Shown: one piece after another, positions 1 to 9,758 of the stretch | How the letters are laid out: each line of letters opens with the position of its first letter | Numbering within the stretch: position 1 is the first letter of the stretch | NCBI RefSeq assembly: GCF_000420405.1 | Contig: NZ_ATUW01000001.1 | Coordinates: forward strand, 153,072 to 217,071 | DNA from: Winkia neuii subsp. neuii DSM 8576 | GTDB lineage: Bacteria > Actinomycetota > Actinomycetes > Actinomycetales > Actinomycetaceae | DNA length: 64,000 nucleotides | Direction of reading: 5' to 3' | Translations under genes and position numbers: made by a program | Notes under the pieces: model-generated | The model's input: only the letters and a program-made list of their open reading frames with translations | Databases searched by the model: none | What the model was told of the DNA's origin: nothing

Positions 1-1
1 G

Positions 2-547
2 GTTGCCCGTTTCGGCGGGATTGCTACCGAAACACTGCCGACTTCGCAAAAGCTCGTGCTGTTGCTGGATGGCGGAAAGGAAGTGTCCGGTTCCGGAGCC
101 CAAGCAGAAACCGCCGACGGTGAGCTTGCCCCAGCCAAGGTGATTTCTGAAGATACCTCCGCCGGCACCCAGGTAAACCTGCCGGCCGCCAGCAAGATCG
201 TTGCCTGCGGGCGCGGCTTCAAAAACGAGGAGGACCTGCAGCTGGCACGCAGCTTGGCTGACACAATCGGGGCCGAGGTGGCCTGCTCGCGTCCTCTTGC
301 CGAGGGCGCCGACTGGTTCGACCGCGACCTTTACGTGGGCGTTTCGGGAGCCAAAGTGGCCCCCGACTTCTACTTCGCCCTCGGAATTTCCGGTCAGTTG
401 CAGCACACCGCAGGCATGCAAGATTCGAAGACGGTCGTTGCGATCAACTCTGACGAGAACGCGCCGATCTTCAAACTGGCCGATTACGGGATCGTTGGCG
501 ACCTGTACGAAGTGTTGCCAGCACTGACCGAAGCACTATCTAAGTAA
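2..547 (+). CDS. etfA: Electron transfer flavoprotein alpha subunit, C-terminal part
   Basis: The reading frame is open from the window edge, so only the last ~181 residues are present. It matches the C-terminal part of EtfA/FixB, which holds FAD: a segment beginning KIVACGRGF, then SRPLAEGADWF, GVSGAKVAPDFYFALGISG, and QLQHTAGMQ, which contacts the flavin. The protein passes electrons between dehydrogenases and a quinone-linked partner. fixC starts 14 nt downstream and fixX follows, so this is the last part of an etfB-etfA-fixC-fixX type operon whose beginning lies outside the window. Because fixC and fixX are linked to it, FixB of a Fix-type complex is the better description than EtfA of beta-oxidation. 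Confidence 0.9.
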   Translation, partial: VARFGGIATETLPTSQKLVLLLDGGKEVSGSGAQAETADGELAPAKVISEDTSAGTQVNLPAASKIVACGRGFKNEEDLQLARSLADTIGAEVACSRPLAEGADWFDRDLYVGVSGAKVAPDFYFALGISGQLQHTAGMQDSKTVVAINSDENAPIFKLADYGIVGDLYEVLPALTEALSK

Positions 548-561
548 CGGAAGACGGGGTC

Positions 562-1854
562 ATGAACGACGTAGATTTTGAAGTAATCGTTGTCGGCGCG
601 GGGATTGCCGGCATGACGTGCGCCTACCTGCTAGCCCAGCAGGGACACGAGGTGTTACTCGTAGAACGCGGCACCGAACCTGGAACCAAAAATCTGTCCG
701 GGGGCGTGTTCTACTGCAAGATCATGCAGGAAATTTTTCCTGATTTTCTTGAACAGGCGCCTTACGAACGGAAGATTGCCCGCAACATCTTGTCGTTCAT
801 GACCCCCACAGCCGCCACAAACGTCGACTATTGGGACGGGCGTCTAGGCGAAGACTCCACCGCAGTAACGGTCTTGCGCGCCAAGTTCGACCCTTGGCTG
901 GCAGAAAAATGCGAAGAGGCCGGCGTAGTGATCATGCCCGGCATCAAAGTTGAAGAACTCTTGCGCGAAGGCGACAAGATTGTGGGCATCTCGGCAGGCG
1001 GAGAAGAACTGCACTCTAACGTGGTAGTAGCCGCAGATGGAGTCAACTCCTTCCTAGCCCAAAAAGCGGGCATCCGCGACAAAGAACCCACCGAAAATTT
1101 GGCCGTAGGCGTCAAATCTGTAATCAAACTTGGCGAGGCCGAAGTCTCGAAACGCTTCGGGGTGCGCGACGGGGACGGCCTCGCCTACGCCATGGTTGGC
1201 GACTGTACCGAAGGCGTGGCCGGAGGCGGCTTCTTCTACACCAACACCGACTCCGTGTCTATCGGCGTGGTACTGCGCCTGGACGACCTAGTAAAACGGG
1301 GCAAATCGTCCTCAGAAATACACGACCACTTCCTAACCCACCCGGCAATTTCTAAATACCTAGAAGGCGGCGAACTAATCGAATACGGTTGCCACCTAAT
1401 TGCCGAGGGCGGGCAAAAGATGCAGCACGACCTGGTGCGCGACGGCCTCGTAATAGTTGGGGACGCCGCCGGATTCACCCTCAACACGGGATTCACCGTA
1501 CGGGGCATGGACCTGGCAGCCGGATCCGCCAAAGCTGCAGCCGAAGCCATCGACAAAGCGCTAAAGGCCGGCGACTTCAGCCAGGAAACACTCGAAGAAT
1601 ACACGCGCCTAGTGGGCGAATCCTTCGTAGGCAAAGATATGGCCACCTACTCCGGGGCACCCAAATTCTTGGAAAACCAGGAAATGTACGGCGAAATCGG
1701 GCAACTAGTAGCAAACGTGCTCCACGGCATTTACAACCTAGACCTGTCCCCCCGGAAGAAACTACTTCCCACGGCGCTCGCGGCTTTCAAAAAGTCGAAA
1801 ATAGGCGCACTACGGCTCGCAAAAATCGGATTCGAAGCAGTGAGGTCTCTATAA
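562..1854 (+). CDS. fixC: FixC-type electron transfer flavoprotein-quinone oxidoreductase
   Basis: This 430-residue flavoprotein has an N-terminal Rossmann FAD-binding motif (VVGAGIAGMTCAYLL, residues ~10-25), an ERGTEPGTKNLSGG segment just after, and the second FAD motif VIVGDAAGF near residue 295. Length and order match FixC of FixABCX complexes, which receive electrons from the FixAB flavoprotein and pass them to quinone together with the ferredoxin FixX. fixX begins 1 nt after the stop codon, so the two are translationally linked. The ATG at 562 follows a weak purine-rich ribosome binding site. Whether the complex bifurcates electrons here cannot be told from sequence alone. Confidence 0.93.
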   Translation: MNDVDFEVIVVGAGIAGMTCAYLLAQQGHEVLLVERGTEPGTKNLSGGVFYCKIMQEIFPDFLEQAPYERKIARNILSFMTPTAATNVDYWDGRLGEDSTAVTVLRAKFDPWLAEKCEEAGVVIMPGIKVEELLREGDKIVGISAGGEELHSNVVVAADGVNSFLAQKAGIRDKEPTENLAVGVKSVIKLGEAEVSKRFGVRDGDGLAYAMVGDCTEGVAGGGFFYTNTDSVSIGVVLRLDDLVKRGKSSSEIHDHFLTHPAISKYLEGGELIEYGCHLIAEGGQKMQHDLVRDGLVIVGDAAGFTLNTGFTVRGMDLAAGSAKAAAEAIDKALKAGDFSQETLEEYTRLVGESFVGKDMATYSGAPKFLENQEMYGEIGQLVANVLHGIYNLDLSPRKKLLPTALAAFKKSKIGALRLAKIGFEAVRSL

Positions 1855-1855
1855 A

Positions 1856-2152
1856 ATGGCGGCACTAAAACTTGGCACAGTAACGGAACGACTAGCGAAA
1901 AACAGCTACGAGGTAGACGAGGGAAATTCGCACATAGAGGTGAACCAGGAAGCAGCCAAGCGCACTGGCTTCGGCAAGATTTTGGAACGCGTCTGCCCAG
2001 CTCACGTGTACACCGCAAATGACGACGGCAGCGTGGACGTCGAATACGCCGCCTGCCTAGAGTGCGGCACCTGCCTGGCTGTTGCCCCCAGGGAAGTCTT
2101 GCACTGGGTCTACCCCGAGGGAGCAATGGGAATATCTTTCCGCGAAGGTTAG
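1856..2152 (+). CDS. fixX: Ferredoxin-like protein FixX
   Basis: This 98-residue ferredoxin-like protein carries the FixX cysteine pattern: VCPAHVY, then CLECGTC, giving four cysteines for an iron-sulfur cluster, then the family signature W-x-YPEGAMGISFREG near the C-terminus. It partners FixC in moving electrons from the flavoprotein to the quinone pool. It starts immediately after fixC and ends the operon visible here; an IclR regulator gene follows 45 nt downstream on the same strand. No residue expected for the cluster is missing. Confidence 0.92.
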   Translation: MAALKLGTVTERLAKNSYEVDEGNSHIEVNQEAAKRTGFGKILERVCPAHVYTANDDGSVDVEYAACLECGTCLAVAPREVLHWVYPEGAMGISFREG

Positions 2153-2197
2153 CGGAAAACCTGGCAGAGTAGGCACGTCGAGGGAAAGGAGACGGCA

Positions 2198-2980
2198 ATG
2201 CCCGCAAGTAACTCAACGGCAAACGTTGTTCGGATTTTGAATTCGCTGGCCGAACACATCACGCCCCAGGCGGCTGCGTCGTTGGCGCGCGAGCTAAAAA
2301 TGGCCCGTTCAACCACCTACCGGATTCTGCGTACCCTAGTCGAGTTCGGCTACGTGACGCACGACAACGACACCGGCAGGTATTCCCTCGGCGTGCGCGC
2401 CTACGAGTTGGCGTGGGCATACCAACGCCAGGAGCCGCTGCGGCGCATTGCTCTGACCGTGGTTGAGCACATGGTCGACCAAATACACCAGAGCGCACAT
2501 TTTGCTATCTTGAGCGGAAAAGATGTCATCTACGTGGTTGAGCAGCGAGGCTCTATGGGCCTCTCGCTAGTAACAGACGTGGGGGTGCGTCTGCCCGCCG
2601 AACTGACCGCGAGCGGGCAGGCCATGTTGGCTCACCTAAGTGACAAGCAGGTGTCCGCCCTCTACCCTTCCAACCGGTACCTGGCTGACCGCACCGGTTC
2701 AGGGCCAAAGACTGTGGCTGAACTGCAAGAGACGCTGGCCGTGACCCGGGCGCGCGGGTGGGCCCAGGAGGTAGAAAATATTACGCCCGGATGGTCGACC
2801 GTGGCAGTAGCTGTTTTAGACAAGTCGGGCTACCCTTTAGGGTCGCTAGCAATGACCTACCATTCGACCGCCTTGCCCGAAGATCAGCTGATTCCCGTGA
2901 TTAGCAAACTAAAGCAGGCGGCAGCAGCCATCGCCTACCGGGCCGGAGCTGAGTCCCAAGCCCGCGCCCACCAAGAATAA
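2198..2980 (+). CDS. IclR family transcriptional regulator
   Basis: The 260-residue protein has an N-terminal winged helix-turn-helix (residues ~8-65, with ARSTTYRILRTLVEFGYV as recognition region) and a C-terminal IclR effector domain with typical segments such as LPAELTASGQAMLAHL and a late AVAVLDKSGYPLGSLAMTY. IclR proteins sense small organic acids and control catabolic operons. An AAAGGAG ribosome binding site precedes the ATG. It sits 45 nt after fixX and is convergent with putA. A role in controlling the fix genes is a guess from position only; the effector is unknown. Confidence 0.88.
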   Translation: MPASNSTANVVRILNSLAEHITPQAAASLARELKMARSTTYRILRTLVEFGYVTHDNDTGRYSLGVRAYELAWAYQRQEPLRRIALTVVEHMVDQIHQSAHFAILSGKDVIYVVEQRGSMGLSLVTDVGVRLPAELTASGQAMLAHLSDKQVSALYPSNRYLADRTGSGPKTVAELQETLAVTRARGWAQEVENITPGWSTVAVAVLDKSGYPLGSLAMTYHSTALPEDQLIPVISKLKQAAAAIAYRAGAESQARAHQE

Positions 2981-3043
2981 ACGGGGCGAGCGGGCGGGCT
3001 TCCGCCGCAGGGCGTACAGCCAGGTCCCGCAGGTAAATCAGGA

Positions 3044-3090
3044 GGGCGAGGGCGCACTGTCCCGGAAATGGCGCCCTCGCCCAGGTTTTT
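3044..3090 (+). terminator. Rho-independent terminator after the IclR gene
   Basis: A perfect 12-bp stem (GGGCGAGGGCGC at 3044-3055 with GCGCCCTCGCCC at 3071-3082) closes a 15-nt loop and is followed by AGGTTTTT on the plus strand. It lies between the convergent IclR and putA genes and should end the fix-IclR transcript. Confidence 0.8.
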
Positions 3091-3092
3091 AG

Positions 3093-6000
3093 CTAGATTT
3101 CGACTTCCCTTGCTAGGGGGGTGGGGTTGCCGAAGCGGTGATTGGTGAAGGAAACCGCCTGTTCGTGCACAAATGGCAGGATCTCGACCCGGCCCGACAG
3201 AGTTACCGGCTGATCCCAAATTGCCACGTCGGCAATCAGTTCCTTCGGCAGCGCGCCCACCACCTCAGCCGGGTCGCCGCCGAGCAGCCTCAACCGCGCA
3301 TCAAAACCGGCCTCCTTCGCCCACGCGGGCACGCCCTCTAGGAAAGCCTGCTGATTTTCGATGGCAAAGTGAACGTGCTGGCGGCGCAGGAAGGCCCGCA
3401 CCTGCTCGGGCAGTTCTGCCGCTGAAACGCTCACTTGTGAACCTGCCGCCAAACCCGCGGCTACCACTGCAAGCAGCTGCCATGGATCCTGGCCCCCACC
3501 AAGGCGCACGCGCACGGGGACCGCCTCGTAGCGCAGCACGTTGCGCTCGACTTTCAGGGCCGAAGGATCGTGCCCCACCCCGAATTCTTCCCTACCCCAC
3601 TTTTGGGCAGAAATCGCCAGCGCCTGCACGAATTCCCCGCCTGTGGAAAGAGTCGTGGCAGTCTCGTAGGCGTCGACAAGAGGAGGCAACGTTAGAGCCC
3701 CGGCGTCGAGCTTTGCCGCCCTGGTTTGGTTACGTCGCCAATTGCCGAGGCCGAACAGGTAGGAGGGGCCACCCGCTTTTGTTCCAGCCCCAACGGCAGA
3801 GCGTTTCCATCCACCAAACGGCTGCCTGCGCACGATCGCCCCGGTGACTCCACGGTTGATGTACACGTTGCCGGCCCGCACATTTTGGAGCCAATAGTTG
3901 ATTTCGCCGCCGTCCAGGGAATGGATGCCAGCGGTCAGGCCAAACTCGGTAGCATTTTGCAGTTTCACAGCCTGTTCCAGCGTGTCTGCCCGCATGATTC
4001 CTAGGATCGGGCCGAAGTATTCGGTCAGGTGGTATTCGCTGCCGGGCTGGACGTTGGCTCGCACTCCGGGGCTCCACAGCTTGCCCGTTTCGTCTAGTTG
4101 GCGTGGGCGCACGGCCCAGTGTTCGCCCTCGCCAAGGGTGGTCAGCCCCCGCTTCAACTTGCCGGAAGCCGGGGTGACCAGCGGCCCCATCTGCGTGTCC
4201 AGCTGCCACGGGTAGCCGACCTTCAACGACCTGACCGCGTCGAGCAGTTGGTCGTGGAAACGCCGCGAGCGCCCAACCGAACCCACTAGGATCACCGTCG
4301 AACAGGCCGAGCACTTCTGGCCGGCGTGCCCGAAAGCGGAGTTGACTACGTCGCGCACAGCCAGATCTAGGTCGGCGTGCGGGGTGACGATTATGGAGTC
4401 TTTGCCTGAGGTTTCGGCTAGCACTTGCAGGCCCGGCCGCCAGGATTTGAATAGTCTGGCGGTGTCGATGGATCCGGTTAGAATCACGCGCTCAACTAGC
4501 GGGTTTTCGATGAGGGCGCGGCCGAGCTTGCCCTCGTCAATGTCTACTAGTTTCAGCACGTCGCGGGGTACGCCGGCGTCCCACATGGCTTGGGCTAGCA
4601 GGGCGCCTGTGCGGCGGGCTTCGCGGGCGGGTTTGAAGACTACGCCGGCTCCGGTGGCGAGGGCGGCCATTACGCCGCCGGTGGGGATTGCCATTGGGAA
4701 GTTCCAAGGTGGGGTTACGGCGATCACTTTGGCGGGGGCGAAGGTGGCCCCTTCTAGGTTGCAAATGGTTTTGGCCTGCTCGGCGTAGTAGTGGGCGAAG
4801 TCCGCGGCTTCGGATACTTCGACGTCGCCTTGGTCTATGGTTTTGCCCGCTTCGGAACCTGCGACTTCGATTAGTTCGCCGCGCCGTTTGGACAGGAGGA
4901 CGCCCACCTGGTGCAAGATGTCGACGCGTTCTTGGAGGGGCCGGGCTGCCCAGCGTTTGCCTCCGTCGGCTGCTTCGGCAACTATCTGGGATAGTTGTGC
5001 GGCGGTTTCGACTTTGGCCTCGGCAATTACCAGCCCACCTTTTTCGCTCTCGCGCATTGCCCCCGCGATCTGGCGCGCCCACTGCAGGTTCGCGGGTAGG
5101 GACGGGTCTGAGTCGGGCGTATTTTGGAACTTCCAATTGCCGCTAGCGTCGGTGACGGTTGCTTTTATGTCGGCTTCGCCCTCTTCGAGGCGGTTTTGTT
5201 TGCGCGCCGGCCCTACCGGATCGTCGAAGGCGTGGGCGAGGGCGGCACTAAACCTGTCCTGTTCGCGTTGGAGCAGCGCCTCGTCTTTGTCGAGTTCAAA
5301 TATTGACGACATGAAGTTGGCTGGCAGGGAATTTTCTTCGAGCCGGCGCACCAGGTAGGCGATTGCCACGTCGTATTCTTCGGGGTTGACTATGGGGACG
5401 TAGAACAGTAGGTGGCCCACATCCTCTGTGACGGCCGCGGCCTGTTGTGTGGCCATGCCGGCAAGCATTTCGAATTCGACCCCGCCGGTGTGCAAAATGC
5501 CGCGTTTTTTGGCTAATTCGTATGCGAAAGCCACAGTGAACAGGTTCATTCCGGCCACGCCAATAGTCACGTTTTTAGTGCGTTCGGGACGCAGCGCCCA
5601 GTCGAGGACGCGAATGTAGTTGGCGTCGGTTGTTTCCTTATTTGGCTGGGTCACCATGTCCCAACCGTGGATGGCGGCTTCTACGCGTTCCATGGAAAGG
5701 TTGGCTCCTTTTACCACGCGCACTTTGATTGGCGCCCCACCCTGGGCCACGCGCTTGGCCGCCCATTCTTGCAGGTCTTGCATTGCAGGCAGTGAGTCCG
5801 GCAGGTAAGCCTGTAGTACGATGCCGGCCTTGAGGTCCTTGAATTCGTCGCGCTCTAAAATCTTCTTGAACACGTCGATGGTGAGGTGCAGGTCGTGGTA
5901 TTCCTCCATGTCCAAGTTGATGAACTTCTTTGGACTGTAGCTGTTGGCTTTCCTATATAGGGGCAGTAATGCCTGGGCCGCGTAGTCTACGGCCTCCTGG

Positions 6001-6575
6001 TAGGCCCACGGATTGTGGGGGCCTATGACGGCTGAAACCTTCATGGACACGTAGTCGACGTCCTCGCGTTCGAGCAACTCCATCGTGTCCTGAAGGCGTT
6101 TTTCGGCTTCCTTGTTGCCCAGGACGGCCTCGCCGAGCAGGTTCATGTTTAGCCTGGCCCCACGCGCCTTGAGGCGGGCAATGGATTTGGTTAGCCCAGC
6201 CCCCTTAGCATCTAGGACTAGATCCCCCACTAGGGCTTCAAATACTTTGCGTGCAGTGGGCACGGCCACCTCGGGTACCAGTGGCGCCAGCTTGCCCCCT
6301 AGCGCCAGGGGCCCTTTCAAGTATGCGGGCAAGAATTGCGGGTCTTGTTGGGCCAGGGTGCGGATCTGCTGGGCTGCAATTTTTTCGTCCTCGGGGCGAA
6401 TCACCTTGTCAACGAATCCCACCGTAAAATCTAATCCGGCTGGGTCGCGCAGTACCTCGCTGAGCAGCTGCCCCGCCCGGTCTACCGGATATTTTTTGGA
6501 CCGTTCCAGCCAGGAGCGCGCCTTCTTTTTCGCAAGTTCCCCAATTTCGGCGTAGTCGACTTCAGCGTTCGGCAT
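3093..6575 (-). CDS. putA: Bifunctional proline dehydrogenase / L-glutamate gamma-semialdehyde dehydrogenase
   Basis: The 1160-residue fused enzyme oxidises proline to glutamate in two steps. Residues ~120-450 form the FAD-dependent proline dehydrogenase barrel (DVDYVSMKVSAV, GIVLQAYL, RVVKGAN, and the C-terminal signature RRLEENS). Residues ~520-1000 form the NAD-dependent aldehyde dehydrogenase, with VTPPWNFPMAIP, the FKPA cofactor segment, and the catalytic cysteine in GQKCSACS. There is no N-terminal ribbon-helix-helix DNA-binding domain, so this PutA is not expected to be its own repressor. The last ~150 residues after the ALDH domain are poorly conserved. The sodium/proline symporter gene putP lies directly upstream on the same strand, 90 nt away, so uptake and oxidation are coupled genetically. 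Confidence 0.95.
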   Translation of the reverse strand: MPNAEVDYAEIGELAKKKARSWLERSKKYPVDRAGQLLSEVLRDPAGLDFTVGFVDKVIRPEDEKIAAQQIRTLAQQDPQFLPAYLKGPLALGGKLAPLVPEVAVPTARKVFEALVGDLVLDAKGAGLTKSIARLKARGARLNMNLLGEAVLGNKEAEKRLQDTMELLEREDVDYVSMKVSAVIGPHNPWAYQEAVDYAAQALLPLYRKANSYSPKKFINLDMEEYHDLHLTIDVFKKILERDEFKDLKAGIVLQAYLPDSLPAMQDLQEWAAKRVAQGGAPIKVRVVKGANLSMERVEAAIHGWDMVTQPNKETTDANYIRVLDWALRPERTKNVTIGVAGMNLFTVAFAYELAKKRGILHTGGVEFEMLAGMATQQAAAVTEDVGHLLFYVPIVNPEEYDVAIAYLVRRLEENSLPANFMSSIFELDKDEALLQREQDRFSAALAHAFDDPVGPARKQNRLEEGEADIKATVTDASGNWKFQNTPDSDPSLPANLQWARQIAGAMRESEKGGLVIAEAKVETAAQLSQIVAEAADGGKRWAARPLQERVDILHQVGVLLSKRRGELIEVAGSEAGKTIDQGDVEVSEAADFAHYYAEQAKTICNLEGATFAPAKVIAVTPPWNFPMAIPTGGVMAALATGAGVVFKPAREARRTGALLAQAMWDAGVPRDVLKLVDIDEGKLGRALIENPLVERVILTGSIDTARLFKSWRPGLQVLAETSGKDSIIVTPHADLDLAVRDVVNSAFGHAGQKCSACSTVILVGSVGRSRRFHDQLLDAVRSLKVGYPWQLDTQMGPLVTPASGKLKRGLTTLGEGEHWAVRPRQLDETGKLWSPGVRANVQPGSEYHLTEYFGPILGIMRADTLEQAVKLQNATEFGLTAGIHSLDGGEINYWLQNVRAGNVYINRGVTGAIVRRQPFGGWKRSAVGAGTKAGGPSYLFGLGNWRRNQTRAAKLDAGALTLPPLVDAYETATTLSTGGEFVQALAISAQKWGREEFGVGHDPSALKVERNVLRYEAVPVRVRLGGGQDPWQLLAVVAAGLAAGSQVSVSAAELPEQVRAFLRRQHVHFAIENQQAFLEGVPAWAKEAGFDARLRLLGGDPAEVVGALPKELIADVAIWDQPVTLSGRVEILPFVHEQAVSFTNHRFGNPTPLAREVEI

Positions 6576-6665
6576 GTTCTACCTCTCAAAAAAGTTGTGG
6601 GCGGCATCCTTGCCATATCCCAGACCCTAAAAAGCCTACCTGTTTAGTATATCTTGGGTGAGTCT

Positions 6666-8219
6666 TTAACTTTCAGTATTGTGGTAGGCAATGGTGGTTC
6701 CCGACATGGTTGCACCGCCGAAATGTTGGTTTATTTCTTCGGCGCTCGCCCCGGCCAGCTTGGCGGCGAGGGCGAATTCCGCGTCGATGCGTTCGTTTGG
6801 TTTGTAGGTGAGTTTCGAAACCGCCCAAGCGCACGCCAGACAGGCGGCGAAGCCGGGAATAATCTCGTAGAGGCCACCCCATTTGAAGGTGCCCCACACG
6901 CCCACTACTACTGCCCCGGCCACCATGCCGGCGAGCGCTCCCTTGGTTGTCAATTTGCGCCAGTAGAGCGACAAGAGCACAACCGGGCCGAAGGAGGCCC
7001 CGAAGCCCGCCCAGGCGAAGGACACCAGGTTCAAGATCGAGTCTGTGCGCAGCCAGGCCAGCCCGGCCGCCAGTAGGGCTACCGCGAGCACTGCGGTGCG
7101 GCCCAAGTTTACCCCTCCCATTGCCGACAGTTTGCGTTTCACTATTCCCTTGTAGATGTCTTCGACTACCGCCGAGGACGTCACTAATAGTTGGGAGGAA
7201 ACCGTGGACATGATTGCCGCCAAGATTGCGGCCAGCATGAATCCTGCAAGTAACACCGGGAATAGGTCTTGTCCCATCAAAATGAATACGGATTCAGCCT
7301 GTTCTTTACCTATTTTCACCGCGCCTTTCTGGTTGGCGGCGATACCGATGATGGCTGTGCCCGAAGCCCCTAGCACTGACAGAAACATCCAGCCGATGCC
7401 AATGCGGCGGGCAGATTTCGCTTCCCTGGGCGAACGCAGGGCCATAAAGCGGACCACAATGTGGGGTTGGCCAAAATAGCCGAGCCCCCACGCCAGCGCC
7501 GAAATTACTCCCACAAATGTGGCGCCCCCGAAAGGGGAAAGGAAGTCTGGGTTTGCCTCGCGCACGCCCTCGGCAACAGCGGCCGGCCCGCCCAAAGCAA
7601 ACACCCCTGCTACCGGCACCGCCACTAACGCAGCCAGCATCATCAGCCCCTGCACCAGGTCGGTCCATGACACCGCTAGAAAACCACCTACCAGCGTATA
7701 TAGCACCACTACGGCGGCTACTAGCACCATGCCCAGGTGGTATTCCATGCCGAAGGCAGATTCAAAGAAGGTGCCGCCGGCGACCATACCGGAGGACACG
7801 TAGAAGGTGAAAAACACAAAAATGATCAACCCGGCCACTATGCGCAAGGCATTGGAGGAATCGTGCAGGCGGTTTCCAAGGAAAGAGGGAAGCGTAATGG
7901 AGTTGTTCGCCACCTGCGTATATGAGCGGAGCCTAGGGGCGGTAATCTTCCAATTCAGCCACGCCCCCACGGTTAGCCCTACCGCTATCCAGCCCTCCAC
8001 AATTCCGGATAGGTAGAGGGCGCCCGGCAGCCCCATCAGCAGCCATCCGGACATGTCGGAGGCGCCCGCGCTGAGCGCGGCTACCACGGGGCCGAGGCCG
8101 CGCCCTCCTAGCATGTAGTCGTCCAAATTTTGGGTGCGGGTATACGCCCAAATCCCAATTACGATCATGGCAACGAAGTAGATGATCATCGCGATTGCTT
8201 GGCCGGATGCCTGCGTCAT
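6666..8219 (-). CDS. putP: Sodium/proline symporter
   Basis: The protein belongs to the sodium:solute symporter family (PutP): about 13 hydrophobic helices, an N-terminal YFVAMIVIGIWAY helix, the LDDYMLGGRGLGP segment, SAGASDMSGWLLMGLPG (sodium/proline-binding region of TM2) and a conserved MSTVSSQLLVTSSA region in the second half. I place the start at the ATG at 8219 (517 residues), because a GGGGGA ribosome binding site sits just upstream; an in-frame TTG six codons earlier overlaps that site. It precedes putA in the same direction, and the pair supplies proline as carbon, nitrogen and electron source. Confidence 0.94.
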   Translation of the reverse strand: MTQASGQAIAMIIYFVAMIVIGIWAYTRTQNLDDYMLGGRGLGPVVAALSAGASDMSGWLLMGLPGALYLSGIVEGWIAVGLTVGAWLNWKITAPRLRSYTQVANNSITLPSFLGNRLHDSSNALRIVAGLIIFVFFTFYVSSGMVAGGTFFESAFGMEYHLGMVLVAAVVVLYTLVGGFLAVSWTDLVQGLMMLAALVAVPVAGVFALGGPAAVAEGVREANPDFLSPFGGATFVGVISALAWGLGYFGQPHIVVRFMALRSPREAKSARRIGIGWMFLSVLGASGTAIIGIAANQKGAVKIGKEQAESVFILMGQDLFPVLLAGFMLAAILAAIMSTVSSQLLVTSSAVVEDIYKGIVKRKLSAMGGVNLGRTAVLAVALLAAGLAWLRTDSILNLVSFAWAGFGASFGPVVLLSLYWRKLTTKGALAGMVAGAVVVGVWGTFKWGGLYEIIPGFAACLACAWAVSKLTYKPNERIDAEFALAAKLAGASAEEINQHFGGATMSGTTIAYHNTES

Positions 8220-8396
8220 TGCGTATCCCCCAATCAATTGTCTTTATATCGAGAGATACTTTACAGAGTTTTTGCCTGCTAAACAATGGGTGTTGAGTTT
8301 TGCTTTTACCCACCCTTCCCGGCCCTAGATACAGGAACGCCGCCGGCTCCCCCGCTTCCGTGGGCAGGTTCACCGGCGGCGGCAAAGACCACAAGA

Positions 8397-9515
8397 TTAG
8401 TCTTTCAACAGCTCCTGGGGATCTACGCATTCGAGGTCGAAGGCCTCAGCCACGCCCGGGAACGCAATCTTTCCGGCGTGGGCATTCAGGCCGCGGCGCA
8501 AAGCCGAGTCGTCTTTGAGGGCCTGCTTCCACCCCTTCTTTGCGATTGCGCGCGCATACGGCAAGGTGGCGTTAGCAAGCGCGGTAGTGGAGGTGTGGGG
8601 AACACAGCCGGGCATGTTCGCCACGCAATAGTAGGTTGCCTCGTGCACTTTGAAAATGGGATCGTCGTGGGTGGTAGGGTGCGAGCCTTCGAAGCAACCG
8701 CCCTGGTCAATAGCAATATCCACCAGCACCGAACCCGGGCGCATCTGGGCAACCATTGCGTCGGTAACCAGCTTGGGCGCCTTTGCCCCGGGGATGAGCA
8801 CAGAGCCTATAACCAGGTCCGCATCGGCTACAGCCTGCTCTACGGCCAGCGGGGTGGAATAAGTGGTACGAGCCCGGTTGCCCCACTGCCAGTTAGCCCA
8901 GCGCAGCTTTTCGATGTCGTTATCCAGTACGGTAACGTCCGCGCCCATGCCAATGGCGATCTCGGCGGCATTGCGGCCGGCCTGCCCGCAGCCAACGACA
9001 ACCACGTTTGCGTTGCGCACGCCGGCAACAGAGCCCATCAGCACGCCCGGACCGCCGTGCGGCTTCTCGAGGTAGTGGGCACCAACCTGGGCAGCCAGGC
9101 GACCTGCGACCTCGGACATGGGAACCAGCAGCGGCAGCGTGCCCGCATCGGTGCGCACAGTCTCGTAAGCAATGGCGGTAGTGCCCGCCTTGATGATGGC
9201 ATCGGTACACGCCTTGTCGGCGGCTAAGTGCAGGTAGGTAAACAGGATGAGCCCCTCGCGCAGGCGGTGGTATTCCTCTTCGATGGGCTCCTTGACCTTC
9301 ATGACCATGTCTGCATCCGCCCAAACCTGGTCGGCGTCAGCAACTATTTTGGCGCCCACCTCTTCGTATTGGGAATCTGGATAGGCCGAGCCCTCGCCAG
9401 CCCCTTTTTGGATAAACACTTCGTGCCCATCTTGGATCAGCGAGGCTGCTCCAGCGGGGGTTACAGCAACCCTAAATTCGTTGTTTTTGACTTCTGTGGG
9501 GATCCCAATACGCAT
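8397..9515 (-). CDS. ald: Alanine dehydrogenase
   Basis: This 372-residue NAD-dependent enzyme interconverts L-alanine and pyruvate plus ammonia. The N-terminus MRIGIPTEVKNNEFRVA is the family signature, followed by the substrate-binding KVKEPIEEEY segment, the Rossmann motif VVVGCGQAGRNAAEIA and the catalytic-region segment IDQGGCFE. Length is normal for Ald. A GGAAGG ribosome binding site precedes the ATG. It lies upstream of putP on the same strand with 177 nt between; I see no clear terminator in that gap (only a GC-rich inverted repeat at about 8340-8384 without a T tract), so a shared amino acid catabolic transcript is possible. Confidence 0.96.
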   Translation of the reverse strand: MRIGIPTEVKNNEFRVAVTPAGAASLIQDGHEVFIQKGAGEGSAYPDSQYEEVGAKIVADADQVWADADMVMKVKEPIEEEYHRLREGLILFTYLHLAADKACTDAIIKAGTTAIAYETVRTDAGTLPLLVPMSEVAGRLAAQVGAHYLEKPHGGPGVLMGSVAGVRNANVVVVGCGQAGRNAAEIAIGMGADVTVLDNDIEKLRWANWQWGNRARTTYSTPLAVEQAVADADLVIGSVLIPGAKAPKLVTDAMVAQMRPGSVLVDIAIDQGGCFEGSHPTTHDDPIFKVHEATYYCVANMPGCVPHTSTTALANATLPYARAIAKKGWKQALKDDSALRRGLNAHAGKIAFPGVAEAFDLECVDPQELLKD

Positions 9516-9758
9516 AAGGTTCCTTCACCTTCCTGTGTTGACTAACTGCGTTGTTTCCAACACCTATACGATAGTCGCTCAGGTCACATTTCTCAGGTTT
9601 TACGGCAGAATTTAGCGGTTAGCTCCCCCTATCCCCGGCGTGACCTGCAGGAGTGTTTTACCTCTTCGGCAAACCAACTTGCGGGCGCCTCATGCGAGGG
9701 CACGCCCTTGTCACCTAGACTTAGCTGCGTTCGCATTTTCTAGCCACAAGGAGTAGCC

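Noticed and set aside
3138-6555. Long plus-strand open frames opposite putA (for example 3173-3847 and 6112-6555)
   Set aside because: They are antisense to a clear enzyme, lack ribosome binding sites and domains, and reflect high GC at third codon positions.
8340-8384. GC-rich inverted repeat after ald as a terminator
   Set aside because: The loop is long and there is no T tract on the minus strand, so termination is not supported.
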